Assembly (NCBI RefSeq): GCF_014695585.1 | Contig: NZ_JACJON010000040.1 | Coordinates: 124,001-188,000, forward strand | Length of the DNA stretch: 64,000 nt | Direction: 5' to 3' | Origin: Microcoleus sp. FACHB-831 | Lineage (GTDB): Bacteria > Cyanobacteriota > Cyanobacteriia > Cyanobacteriales > FACHB-T130 | In this document: positions 35,390 to 43,484 of the stretch, piece after piece | Layout: every line of letters begins with the position of its first letter | How positions within the stretch are numbered: position 1 is the first letter of the stretch | The notes under the pieces: model-generated | Seen by the model: the letters and a program-made list of their open reading frames with translations, nothing else | Database searches by the model: none | What the model was told of the DNA's origin: nothing | Program-made: the position numbers and the translations under genes

Positions 35390-37369
35390 TTATCCTAAGC
35401 TTTTGCGAAGTTGTACGCTTCTGGGTGTTAGCGTTGGAAACGCATAGGGAATGAGATACTCGCCTTTAGTTATTTGAGGATTTGTGTTGTGGTTTCTGAC
35501 TTCGTAACCCATGCTGCGTAAATACTGGAGGTAAGAAAATACCTCTTCTGCACTAACTCCCCATAGCAATGCGATCGCTTGTTCTGATAGTTGGGTTGCT
35601 ACTCCTATCCCCCTAACCACGCATTGAACAACACGCCAAAACATATCCACTTTTAATTTAGGATGAAAAGTTAGAACCCCATTAATCCGGGGGGTGTACT
35701 GATAATAACCAGAAAGCTGAACCAAATCCGCCTTACCTGTAATCTCAATAAGTTTTTCCTCGAATGCTTTCCACAGTGCTGTAAACAACTGTTTGTCTAA
35801 ATTTTTAGCGCATAGCTTTACGCTCCTAGTGTTCAACTTCCATTCATCGTGCCCCCAAGATGGATATATATCAATTACAAATTGATTTTCTTCTTGGCCT
35901 TTCTCTTCAAGCTGTGCTTCTATCATCCAGCAAGAGGGATTCAAATCATACTTGAGATAAATTGCTGAACTGTTAGGAACTTCTTTTTCACACCAGGCAA
36001 AATCATTTGACAAAAATTTGACTACCTGCCCTTGACTAAGACAACTAACTGCTGGCATTGAAAATAGTTGTCCAGTCATGCGTAAATTTGAAATTGCAGC
36101 TTTAGCCTTCTGAGCGTATCTTTCACTTATTTGACGCTTGCGCTTTCTAAATCCCAGCTGCTTTTCAGGTGCCAAATAGTGTATGGTAAACGGTAGCGCA
36201 ACACCCATAACTTGATCCAAAATACTAAGAGCTAAAATTCTACCCAATTGTGGCGGTACCGAATTCCCAATCTGTTCTATACAAACTTGGCGATTTCCCA
36301 CAATTTCATAATCGTCAGGAATTGTTTGTAGTCTCTTGAACTCTGCAACAGAAAATTTGCGGTTTTCCCAACTGAAGGGGCCAGTGTATTGTCCGCCTTG
36401 TGCTTTAATAGTCCGCACTGGCATCTGTGGGTCAGCTTTGTAAAGAAAGTCAGAAAACTTTGATCGCCAGCTAAAAACTGGGTTGGGATGACCCATTTCC
36501 TCTGTATAAAAGCTGTAATTTAGGCCGGGTGGTATATTTGTAAGAAGGTGCCCGTACCTTCCTCCAATACCTGGCTCTACATCGGATGTGTCAGCGCCTT
36601 GAACTGCTTCGGCAGCTGAATAAAACGGTTCTTGGTCAGGAGAATCAGGGCCATGAGTTGGATAGGGAAATAAATAATTACCTGACTTCAATCCAACAAT
36701 AAATAAACGTTCTCGATGCTGAGGTACTCCATAATCAGCTGCATCGAGAATGCGAACATAAATTGTGTAGCCTGCTTCTTTAAAAGCATTTTGAATTTCT
36801 TTCCAAGCTTCTCCCTTCTGCGCTCCCGTAATTCCATATACATTTTCAAAAAGGAATCCTTTTGGCTGTAGTGTCTTTACTAAACGGACATACTCCTGAA
36901 AGAGCTTACCTCTGGAATCATTGGTTCCTGCAACTCCCGCTGCTCTACGGCCTGCCGCAGAGAAAGTTTGGCAGGGTGGCCCACCAATGATAAAGTCTAC
37001 GTTTATTTCGGGACTCGGAAAAAATTCTCTAATATCTATGCAGATTGGTTTGGAGTTTTCTAACCGCTTCCCAGGTTGGCAATTTTTTTTTAAGGTCTGG
37101 ACGTACTTGGCTTCAAACTCCACCATTTCAATAATGTCGAAGCCAGCATCATGGAATGCGATATCAAGGCCACCGCCACCAGCGAATAAGCTTAGAGTTT
37201 TGATGGGAGGATGACGCTGTTTAGCCAGCCAGCTGCGAAGAGATAAGCCAAATCGATCTGGCCAATTTGAGCTACGCCTAACACCAAGCGATCGCAATAT
37301 TTCCTGAAACCAGACAACTTTTTCAGGATAGATACCAGGTAAATTCAAAGGGAGGGATAGCTGTTGCAT
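35390..37369 (-). CDS. DNA (cytosine-5)-methyltransferase with long C-terminal extension
   Basis: A 659-residue C5 methyltransferase. Motif I is LSLFAGGGGLDIAF (59-72). Motif IV is GGPPCQTFSAAG (129-140, catalytic C133). Motif VI is FENVYG and VIII is QHRERLF (217-223). IX/X lie before residue 380, with QIGNSVPPQLG. Typical members end about there; this one has roughly 285 further residues. Near the end (about 594-624) LSEQAIALLWGVSAEEVFSY is followed by a helix, like a winged helix, so it might bind DNA, for instance its own promoter. About 50 N-terminal residues before motif I are also extra. It is the first gene of a two-gene module with the putative restriction enzyme, flanked by 119-bp direct repeats. 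Confidence 0.92.
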   Translation of the reverse strand: MQQLSLPLNLPGIYPEKVVWFQEILRSLGVRRSSNWPDRFGLSLRSWLAKQRHPPIKTLSLFAGGGGLDIAFHDAGFDIIEMVEFEAKYVQTLKKNCQPGKRLENSKPICIDIREFFPSPEINVDFIIGGPPCQTFSAAGRRAAGVAGTNDSRGKLFQEYVRLVKTLQPKGFLFENVYGITGAQKGEAWKEIQNAFKEAGYTIYVRILDAADYGVPQHRERLFIVGLKSGNYLFPYPTHGPDSPDQEPFYSAAEAVQGADTSDVEPGIGGRYGHLLTNIPPGLNYSFYTEEMGHPNPVFSWRSKFSDFLYKADPQMPVRTIKAQGGQYTGPFSWENRKFSVAEFKRLQTIPDDYEIVGNRQVCIEQIGNSVPPQLGRILALSILDQVMGVALPFTIHYLAPEKQLGFRKRKRQISERYAQKAKAAISNLRMTGQLFSMPAVSCLSQGQVVKFLSNDFAWCEKEVPNSSAIYLKYDLNPSCWMIEAQLEEKGQEENQFVIDIYPSWGHDEWKLNTRSVKLCAKNLDKQLFTALWKAFEEKLIEITGKADLVQLSGYYQYTPRINGVLTFHPKLKVDMFWRVVQCVVRGIGVATQLSEQAIALLWGVSAEEVFSYLQYLRSMGYEVRNHNTNPQITKGEYLIPYAFPTLTPRSVQLRKSLG

Positions 37370-37423
37370 GCGCTGGCGAAGTCGGTAAGTATCAAACTGC
37401 CAACATCATCTTAATAGAGTTTG

Positions 37424-37542
37424 CCTCGCCTTTAACGGGATACTTGGGACGAATTAAGGGAAGTGATTGGAGGAGCGATCGCTTTTATTTCTTGCGCGAC
37501 TTATCGCAGGATACTTGAAATAACTAGCGCGATCGCCCTCTT
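37424..37542 (+). repeat. 119-bp direct repeat, right copy
   Basis: Exact copy of 33914-34032, beginning 54 bp upstream of the methyltransferase start codon. It is an orphan gene end: translated in frame it reads SPLTGYLGRIKGSDW... through the same TGA. Just upstream the sequence reads ILIEFA, against ILIELS in the intact gene, so homology extends a little further in a diverged form. Confidence 0.95.
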
Positions 37543-37579
37543 GGGTTAAATTTCCTTTCAACCCATCCAAACCACACCA

Positions 37580-38239
37580 TTAACCAGGACAACTACACAC
37601 ATAAATTGGCTGACATATCCGGCGCGTTCGCGGGCGTCTATTTCTGCGGCGAGAACTGCGATCGTCGTCATAGTATGTCTCATCATGACAACTTTCCCTG
37701 TCGCCACAAATCGGCGCACGCGAAAAAACTCCTAAATCTTTTACAGAAACTTCCGCTGTAAAAGTACCTTGTTCAACAACTGTATCGCGCTCTTTAATTG
37801 CATACTCAAACTTATTTTCGCCTTCTAAAACTGAAAAAGTACGACCTTTATGGCTATCTCCAAATTTGACCTCAAAGCTTTCTGAAGATTCACCTTTATC
37901 ATATTCTCTATCCGTGTATGGATAGGGGTTTTTCTTCATCCCCTCAGTCACGTTCTTGATAACCACCCTTCGTTTAGGAGCAGGAAGGTTTGAGCTAGAA
38001 TTGAACCGAGCGTTTATTGTGTCTGGCGTATAAGCTGTACCAGGACATTGACCTACATATTCAACTCGCTTAAATTTGATTAAATTCGTATCATAAGTAG
38101 TCTCATTTTTCGCCTGAATCTGTGCGCCGTTTGCATGAGCAGTTAGCGCAACTAAAAGAACAACCGCGATCGCCGCAACCAACAAAACGGCAGTTCTTTT
38201 GATTGCGTCCGGTATCCTCAATCCGCCTTTACGTCTCAT
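37580..38239 (-). CDS. Secreted or membrane-anchored protein of unknown function
   Basis: A 219-residue protein with a basic N-terminus and a hydrophobic segment AVLLVAAIAVVLLVALTAHA (about 18-37) that is a signal peptide or anchor. The mature part is polar, with repeated positions for tyrosine and acidic residues, and ends in an Arg-rich stretch (DDRSSRRRNRRPRTRRI) and cysteines (ICQPIYVCSCPG). It has two further cysteines in APICGDRESCHD. No known family was recognised. The ATG at 38239 has a good AGAGGAATT ribosome-binding site; an upstream TTG is less likely. It lies 38 bp from the right copy of the direct repeat. Confidence 0.6.
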   Translation of the reverse strand: MRRKGGLRIPDAIKRTAVLLVAAIAVVLLVALTAHANGAQIQAKNETTYDTNLIKFKRVEYVGQCPGTAYTPDTINARFNSSSNLPAPKRRVVIKNVTEGMKKNPYPYTDREYDKGESSESFEVKFGDSHKGRTFSVLEGENKFEYAIKERDTVVEQGTFTAEVSVKDLGVFSRAPICGDRESCHDETYYDDDRSSRRRNRRPRTRRICQPIYVCSCPG

Positions 38240-38701
38240 AATTCCTCTTCCGACCAATAAAATCTACGCCCCTTACCTTTGGCAGATGCTGGGGTCTGTT
38301 TTTAGTGTCGTGTATTAATTATTGATTGTTTCCGTTCCCAGTTGCTTGCTACCGTAGCCGACTTTAACTTAAGGAAACTGCTTTTTAGGGCGATCGCCAC
38401 TGGGATCGGAGAAAACAAGCTTCATATTAGCGAAAACAAGCCTTGTAACATAATTGTTATCTAGGATACAAGCAATTTAATTATCTTAATGTTTGACAGT
38501 TCCTAAATAAACGGTAAAAATAGATACAGAAATACTTTTTTGATTTCTTTTTTTTTGGCTGGGGTTACAGCCCCAGGCTGGATTTTCTACGGAGACGGTA
38601 AGCGAGGGGAGTAGGTTGCGAGAGCAACCGCCCAGCGAATCGGTCGGGGTAGTCTCTCACTCACAACCAACTCAAGCGCAATAATATCGGAGGCAAAGAA
38701 T
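38240..38701. other. Intergenic region before the DUF4278 gene
   Basis: No gene was seen. A hairpin CTGGGG-TTACAG-CCCCAG lies at 38559-38576 after a T-run on the plus strand, in the wrong order for a terminator on either strand. The last 100 bp, GC-richer than the rest, lead to a GGAGG ribosome-binding site. Confidence 0.55.
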
Positions 38702-39139
38702 ATGAAACTTTCTTTTAGAGGTAGCAGCTGCGAGGACAACCCACCCATGCTGGAAGTTCGGGAAAGCGACATCGTGGGCAAGGGGGTTAGAAATAGCACA
38801 TATAGCTATCTCAGACATATTCCCACACCCCAACCAACCGTAAACTTGAAGAACGAGCGTGGTATTGCCTTTCGCACTGCACAATCGGTAGCTGTAGAGC
38901 CAACCATACCAGAGGAACTGGCAGTAGAGAGACGATTAATCGCGTCTTTCCAAAGTCAGAGGAAATCAGTCACAGATAAAACCTGTCAGAAAACTCTGGA
39001 TGAGGCAGATAAAAATCACATCGCTAATATCTGCCGCAGCCTGGAACATCGCCTACAGGTAGCCAAAGCCAAAGGAGATACAAATTTGCTGCGTCTTCTG
39101 GAAGCAGAGTCAGCGCAAATATCCTTTTGCAAACTGTAG
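38702..39139 (+). CDS. DUF4278-type protein
   Basis: A 145-residue protein with the DUF4278 start: MKLSFRGSSCEDNPPMLEVR, corresponding to the MKLxYRGxxYxxNPP pattern of this cyanobacterial family. The function of the family is unknown. A second family element, normally KYRGVAY, is altered to KNERGIAFRTA near residues 50-60. Residues 76-88 (AVERRLIASFQSQ) are encoded by a copy of the GAGACG-ATTAATCGCGTCT palindrome, so this looks like a repeat inserted in frame. The C-terminal 50 residues (KNHIANICRSLEHRLQVAKA) form a helix common in the family. A TATGAAAC start follows GGAGGCAAAGAA. Confidence 0.7.
   Translation: MKLSFRGSSCEDNPPMLEVRESDIVGKGVRNSTYSYLRHIPTPQPTVNLKNERGIAFRTAQSVAVEPTIPEELAVERRLIASFQSQRKSVTDKTCQKTLDEADKNHIANICRSLEHRLQVAKAKGDTNLLRLLEAESAQISFCKL
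38926..38948. repeat. Palindromic repeat copy inside the DUF4278 gene
   Basis: The sequence matches the perfect palindrome at 528-555 except that two bases (CG) are missing from the left arm. It is in frame and supplies about seven codons. Confidence 0.7.
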
Positions 39140-39584
39140 TTGGCGGCTAAGAGTAGATAGATATAGCAATTCTATTTGAGTTGGAGATGTCATAGGTTTA
39201 GATCCCCGACTTCTTGGAGAAGTCGGGGATCTCGCCTTGTAGTAGGTGGGCGATCGCTAATATGCGATCGCCTTTTTTTGTGCTTTCTATTCGCCGTGTC
39301 ATGGATCGCAGATATTCGTATCCCTAGCAACAACGCCACTTTCTAGAATGTAAATAAATGTAAGATAAATGGTCGCGCTTGTTGTTCTAGCACCTGAGAT
39401 TACACGTCGCTGCGATTGAGACTGCCTACCCGGACAGCAGAATGCATAACGGCTACTCTTTTGTCTGGGGTTAGAAGCGGCGCTAACTGCTAAAAACAGT
39501 ACAGCAATATTACCCAAGGGATTGGGAATATTTAGATTAAACGAACGAACAATTCTGCTGATGTCATTTGTGGAGAACGCTGAA
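39140..39584. other. Intergenic region upstream of acnB
   Basis: It contains the palindrome at 39201-39231 and HIP1 sites; otherwise no gene was seen. The acnB frame is open up to 39522, but conservation starts at 39585. The promoter of acnB presumably lies at 39330-39560. Confidence 0.55.
39201..39231. repeat. Palindromic repeat CCCCGACTTC family, copy 2
   Basis: Perfect 14-bp arms GATCCCCGACTTCT/AGAAGTCGGGGATC with loop TGG, downstream of the DUF4278 gene. It shares its core with 31810-31835. Confidence 0.8.
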
Positions 39585-42194
39585 ATGCTTGAATCTTATC
39601 GTCAACACGTCGCCGAACGTGCGTCGGCTGGAATTCCCCCCCTACCTTTAGATGCCCAGCAGACATCGCAACTGTGCGAATTGCTAAAAAATCCGCCCGC
39701 AGGTGAAGAAGAAACATTATTGGCATTGTTGCGCGATCGCGTTTCCCCAGGAGTCGATCCCGCCGCATATGTAAAAGCTGGATTTCTGACTGCGATCGCT
39801 AAAGGCGAAACCACCAGCCCCCTAATTTCACCTACCTACGCCATCGAGTTGCTAGGAACAATGGTAGGCGGCTACAACGTGCAATCGTTGATAGATTTGC
39901 TCAAATCTGACGATGAAACATTGGCATCAGCGGCGACAACTGCGTTAAGCAAAATCATGCTGGTATACGATGCCTTCAACGATGTAGACGAATTAGCCAA
40001 AACTAACGCCCACGCGAAGCAAGTAATGGAGTCTTGGGCGGCGGCTGATTGGTTCACCTCTCGCCCCACCTTGCCGCAAACCATTACCGTGACGGTGTTT
40101 AAGGTTCCGGGAGAGACGAACACAGACGATTTATCCCCCGCACAACACGCCACAACACGCCCGGATATTCCCTTACACGCCTTGGCAATGCTGGAATCCA
40201 AGCAACCGGGAAGCATAGAAACCATTGCTGAGTTGAAGAAAAAAGGTCATCCCGTCGCTTATGTAGGGGATGTGGTGGGGACTGGTTCATCGCGCAAATC
40301 TGCGATTAACTCAGTTTTGTGGCATATTGGCAACGACATACCCTTCGTGCCGAACAAAAGGGCAGGGGGATATATATTAGGGAGTGCGATCGCGCCCATC
40401 TTCTTCAACACCGCAGAAGATGCAGGTGCTTTGCCCATCCAGTGCGATGTCACGAAGATGGAAACGGGAATGGTAATCACCATCCATCCATATAAAGGAG
40501 AAATTACCAACGAAGCAGGCGAAGTAATATCCACCTTCAGCCTCAAACCCGACACCATCATCGATGAAGTACGCGCAGGCGGACGCATCCCCCTACTTAT
40601 CGGACGCAGCCTCACAGATAAAAGCCGAGTTGCCCTTGGCTTAGAAGCTACCCCCCTCTTCATCCGTCCTCGCCCACCCATCGACACGGGCAAAGGCTAC
40701 AGCTTGGCACAAAAAATGGTCGGCAAAGCTTGCGGCTTAGCGGGTGTTCGTCCCGGTACTTCGTGCGAACCGATTATGACAACTGTCGGTTCCCAAGATA
40801 CCACAGGCCCGATGACGCGGGATGAACTAACAGAACTCGCCTGTCTGGGTTTCAGTTCTGACTTGGTGATGCAGAGTTTCTGTCACACCGCAGCTTATCC
40901 CAAGCCAGTTGATATCAAAACTCACAAAGAATTGCCGGACTTCATGGCGCAGCGCGGCGGCGTCGCTTTGCGTCCCGGCGATGGCATTATCCACTCTTGG
41001 CTGAACAGAATGTTGCTACCGGATACGGTAGGAACTGGCGGCGATTCGCACACTCGTTTCCCCTTGGGAATATCCTTCCCAGCAGGTTCAGGTTTAGTTG
41101 CATTTGCTGCTGCTTTGGGTGTAATGCCTTTGGATATGCCCGAATCAGTTTTAGTGCGGTTCACAGGTGAATTGCAACCCGGTATCACGCTGCGGGATAT
41201 CGTAAATGCGATTCCTTATGTTGCCATCCAAAAAGGTCTTTTGACTGTCGAGAAACAGAACAAGAAAAACATCTTTTCTGGGCGAATCATGGAAATTGAA
41301 GGCTTGCCAGATTTGAAAGTTGAGCAAGCTTTTGAATTTACCGATGCTAGTGCTGAACGTTCTTGTGCAGGTAGCACAATTAAACTCAGTATGGAGACAG
41401 TTTCCGAGTATCTACGTTCCAACGTTGCGCTGATGAAAAACATGGCAGCACGGGGCTATGCCGATGCGCGTACCATTATGCGCCGCGTCGCGAAAATGGA
41501 GGAATGGTTAGCGAATCCTGTATTAATGGAAGCTGACGCAGATGCGGAATATGCAGAAATAATTGAAATCGATTTGAACGATATCAAGGAACCGATTGTT
41601 GCTGCACCGAATGACCCCGATAATGTTAAGTTGCTGTCTGAGGTTGAGAATGACCCCGTGCAGGAAGTATTCGTCGGTTCTTGCATGACTAATATCGGTC
41701 ACTATCGCGCCACTGCGAAGGTGTTGGAAGGCGAATCAGCAGTTAAAACTCGCCTATGGATTTGTCCCCCAACGCGAATGGATGAACATCAACTAAAAGA
41801 AGAAGGTGTTTATGGCGTATTTGATACCGCAGGTGCGCGTACAGAGATGCCGGGATGCAGTCTCTGCATGGGCAATCAAGCGCGTGTAAAGGATGCAACG
41901 ACGGTGTTTTCTACTTCTACTCGCAACTTCAACAACCGCATGGGTAAAGATGCGCGAGTTTATCTTGGTTCGGCTGAATTAGCGGCGGTTTGTGCGATGT
42001 TAGGTCGGATTCCCACAGTGCAAGAATATATGGACATTGTGGCGAAGAAGATCCAGCCTTTTGCTGGCGATTTGTATCGCTATTTGAACTTCGATCAAAT
42101 TGCTGGTTTTGAGGATGAAGGCCGCGTGATTTCCTTAGAAGATATGCCCAAGATTGAAGATATTTTGGGTATTCCATCTGGTGCGCTTCGCTAG
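39585..42194 (+). CDS. acnB: Aconitate hydratase B
   Basis: An 869-residue AcnB (aconitase/2-methylisocitrate dehydratase), which interconverts citrate and isocitrate in the TCA pathway feeding 2-oxoglutarate to nitrogen assimilation. It begins MLESYRQHVAERASAGIPPL with a HEAT-like N-terminal domain (1-160), then the swivelling domain (DDLSPAQHATTRPDIPLHAL, GTGSSRKSAINS) and the catalytic core. [4Fe-4S] ligands are in GSCMTNIGHYRA and PGCSLCMGNQAR. I chose the ATG at 39585, nine bases after GGAG, since it matches the E. coli start; two upstream in-frame ATGs (39522, 39561) would add unconserved residues. Length is close to the E. coli enzyme. Confidence 0.96.
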   Translation: MLESYRQHVAERASAGIPPLPLDAQQTSQLCELLKNPPAGEEETLLALLRDRVSPGVDPAAYVKAGFLTAIAKGETTSPLISPTYAIELLGTMVGGYNVQSLIDLLKSDDETLASAATTALSKIMLVYDAFNDVDELAKTNAHAKQVMESWAAADWFTSRPTLPQTITVTVFKVPGETNTDDLSPAQHATTRPDIPLHALAMLESKQPGSIETIAELKKKGHPVAYVGDVVGTGSSRKSAINSVLWHIGNDIPFVPNKRAGGYILGSAIAPIFFNTAEDAGALPIQCDVTKMETGMVITIHPYKGEITNEAGEVISTFSLKPDTIIDEVRAGGRIPLLIGRSLTDKSRVALGLEATPLFIRPRPPIDTGKGYSLAQKMVGKACGLAGVRPGTSCEPIMTTVGSQDTTGPMTRDELTELACLGFSSDLVMQSFCHTAAYPKPVDIKTHKELPDFMAQRGGVALRPGDGIIHSWLNRMLLPDTVGTGGDSHTRFPLGISFPAGSGLVAFAAALGVMPLDMPESVLVRFTGELQPGITLRDIVNAIPYVAIQKGLLTVEKQNKKNIFSGRIMEIEGLPDLKVEQAFEFTDASAERSCAGSTIKLSMETVSEYLRSNVALMKNMAARGYADARTIMRRVAKMEEWLANPVLMEADADAEYAEIIEIDLNDIKEPIVAAPNDPDNVKLLSEVENDPVQEVFVGSCMTNIGHYRATAKVLEGESAVKTRLWICPPTRMDEHQLKEEGVYGVFDTAGARTEMPGCSLCMGNQARVKDATTVFSTSTRNFNNRMGKDARVYLGSAELAAVCAMLGRIPTVQEYMDIVAKKIQPFAGDLYRYLNFDQIAGFEDEGRVISLEDMPKIEDILGIPSGALR

Positions 42195-42224
42195 TACCTA
42201 TTGGAAGAAACCTAACCCCCCAAA

Positions 42225-42255
42225 CCCTTCCCTCTCCGAAGCGGAGAGGGAAGGG
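42225..42255. repeat. CCCTTCCCTCTCCG palindrome after acnB
   Basis: Perfect 14-bp arms (42225-42238 and 42242-42255) with loop AAG, 30 bp after the acnB stop. There is no T-run, so it is a repeat or an RNA 3'-end stabiliser rather than a classical terminator. CCCTCTCC hairpins are common dispersed repeats in cyanobacteria. Confidence 0.7.
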
Positions 42256-42417
42256 GGAGAGGTCAATAATATACGCGATCGCCCCTAATGGTTATTATTA
42301 GAAACTTAGTGCGGGGTACTTACACAAGAGTGCAAAGCGCTACGCGGTACTATGGCGCAACGCTTGCCTCAATATGCTGCAAAAGCTAGACAGATGGCGC
42401 GATCGCGCCTGAATGCC

Positions 42418-42651
42418 CTACATCCAGCGCACAGTCCGCAGCCAAGGCCAAACCCCTGTTTTCCTTCTCATTTTCACCCCTTTACTATGTTCTGTGACTA
42501 CATCCTTTAACTCCTCAGTTGTAAAGCTGTAGCCCAAATCAGAGGCAACTTCTATAAATTGCTGGGGTTCGTCTGCTGCTTGGAATTTTTCTCTTAAATC
42601 CGTATCTTGAGCAGCAGCTTCTAAAAATTGATTAGCACTTTGTTTAGACAT
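42418..42651 (-). CDS. Nif11-domain small protein (possible RiPP leader)
   Basis: A 77-residue protein of the Nif11 family: MSKQSANQFLEAAAQDTDLR, then EKFQAADEPQQFIEVASDLG and YSFTTEELKDVV. Nif11-like sequences serve as leader peptides of ribosomally made natural products (nitrile-hydratase/Nif11 group), or occur as free small proteins of unknown role. Here there is no double-glycine cleavage site. The C-terminal tail (KMRRKTGVWPWLRTVRWM) is short, basic and rich in Trp, without Cys/Ser/Thr clusters. No modifying enzyme or peptidase-transporter gene is adjacent. I chose the ATG at 42651 over a GTG at 42663. Confidence 0.75.
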   Translation of the reverse strand: MSKQSANQFLEAAAQDTDLREKFQAADEPQQFIEVASDLGYSFTTEELKDVVTEHSKGVKMRRKTGVWPWLRTVRWM

Positions 42652-42768
42652 CTTTACACTCACCCTTCTTGAATTGCGTCTTGCCTCATTTACGGAAGCA
42701 TTTTTAGACTATGTTATCTAAAATTCTTTTATAGCTCAATATTGCAAATTACTACGTCCATCAACCTG

Positions 42769-43293
42769 ATGATTTTTATAGAAAACCTCCTTTTCTTAGG
42801 GAGTACCTCCTCGTTTCTGCTATTTACAGGTTGGGTGTGGAGAAAAGCCAAGCCTTTTAGCATTCCAAAACCGCTTCCTAGCTGGTTTTATGTCTGGTTC
42901 TATATTGTCCTTATAGGGGGGATTGTGCTTCCCCTGCTAGCACTGATTCTGTGGGGAGTGTGGTGGAGTCATCCCAGCGTACTTCAAGCGCTCATTCCCT
43001 ATTTTGCCATGCTGGGGTTACAAATATTAGCAGAAAGCGTAACTTTGAACCGCTTTCACTCCTGCGTGTGGGTGATGATTCCTTGCTTATACGTCCCTTA
43101 TCGCATCTGGCAACTGCATACTGCGTTGACGCTCGTGAGTCTTGATAGCGAATTAATATGGGTACAAAGATTGTTACTTGCTGAAATAATTCTTTGGATT
43201 TTCAACTACGGCGTACACTTGTCGCAGATACCACGCCTGCTTGGCTGGGAAGTACATCGAAGTAGCGATTTAAATCCACCGACAAATCGGTAA
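42769..43293 (+). CDS. Multi-pass membrane protein of unknown function
   Basis: About 174 residues with four or five hydrophobic helices: FIENLLFLGSTSSFLLFTGW (about 3-22), WFYVWFYIVLIGGIVLPLLA (37-60), a segment around VLQALIPYFAMLGLQILAES (70-90), and RLLLAEIILWIFNYGVHL near 140-158. No family was recognised. I chose the ATG at 42769; the frame opens at a TTG nine codons earlier. It is divergent from the Nif11 gene, with about 120 bp between, and could share a promoter region with it. Confidence 0.55.
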   Translation: MIFIENLLFLGSTSSFLLFTGWVWRKAKPFSIPKPLPSWFYVWFYIVLIGGIVLPLLALILWGVWWSHPSVLQALIPYFAMLGLQILAESVTLNRFHSCVWVMIPCLYVPYRIWQLHTALTLVSLDSELIWVQRLLLAEIILWIFNYGVHLSQIPRLLGWEVHRSSDLNPPTNR

Positions 43294-43484
43294 AACCTGC
43301 TATGCTAGGCAGCTATAATATCCCTGCGATCGCATAAATTTCTATTGGGAGTATCGCTTAATAGGGAAAGTGATTTTTGTAATAGATATCTTTTAAAATT
43401 CATCTCAAAGCTTCGTACCCCTTTGTGTAAAGGTGAACTTCTACAGATGTTTAATAGGCAACCTAGATAATAAAGGAACTAAAA

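Noticed and set aside
33914..37542. Transposon carrying the methyltransferase module
   Set aside because: No transposase or integrase, and no inverted terminal repeats; the 119-bp direct repeats include host gene sequence and are far longer than ordinary target duplications.
38551..38576. T-run and GC hairpin as a terminator
   Set aside because: The T-run precedes the stem on the plus strand, and on the minus strand the stem is followed by A's, so neither strand has the terminator order.
40259..40693. 144-codon frame antisense to acnB
   Set aside because: Shadow frame within a highly conserved gene.
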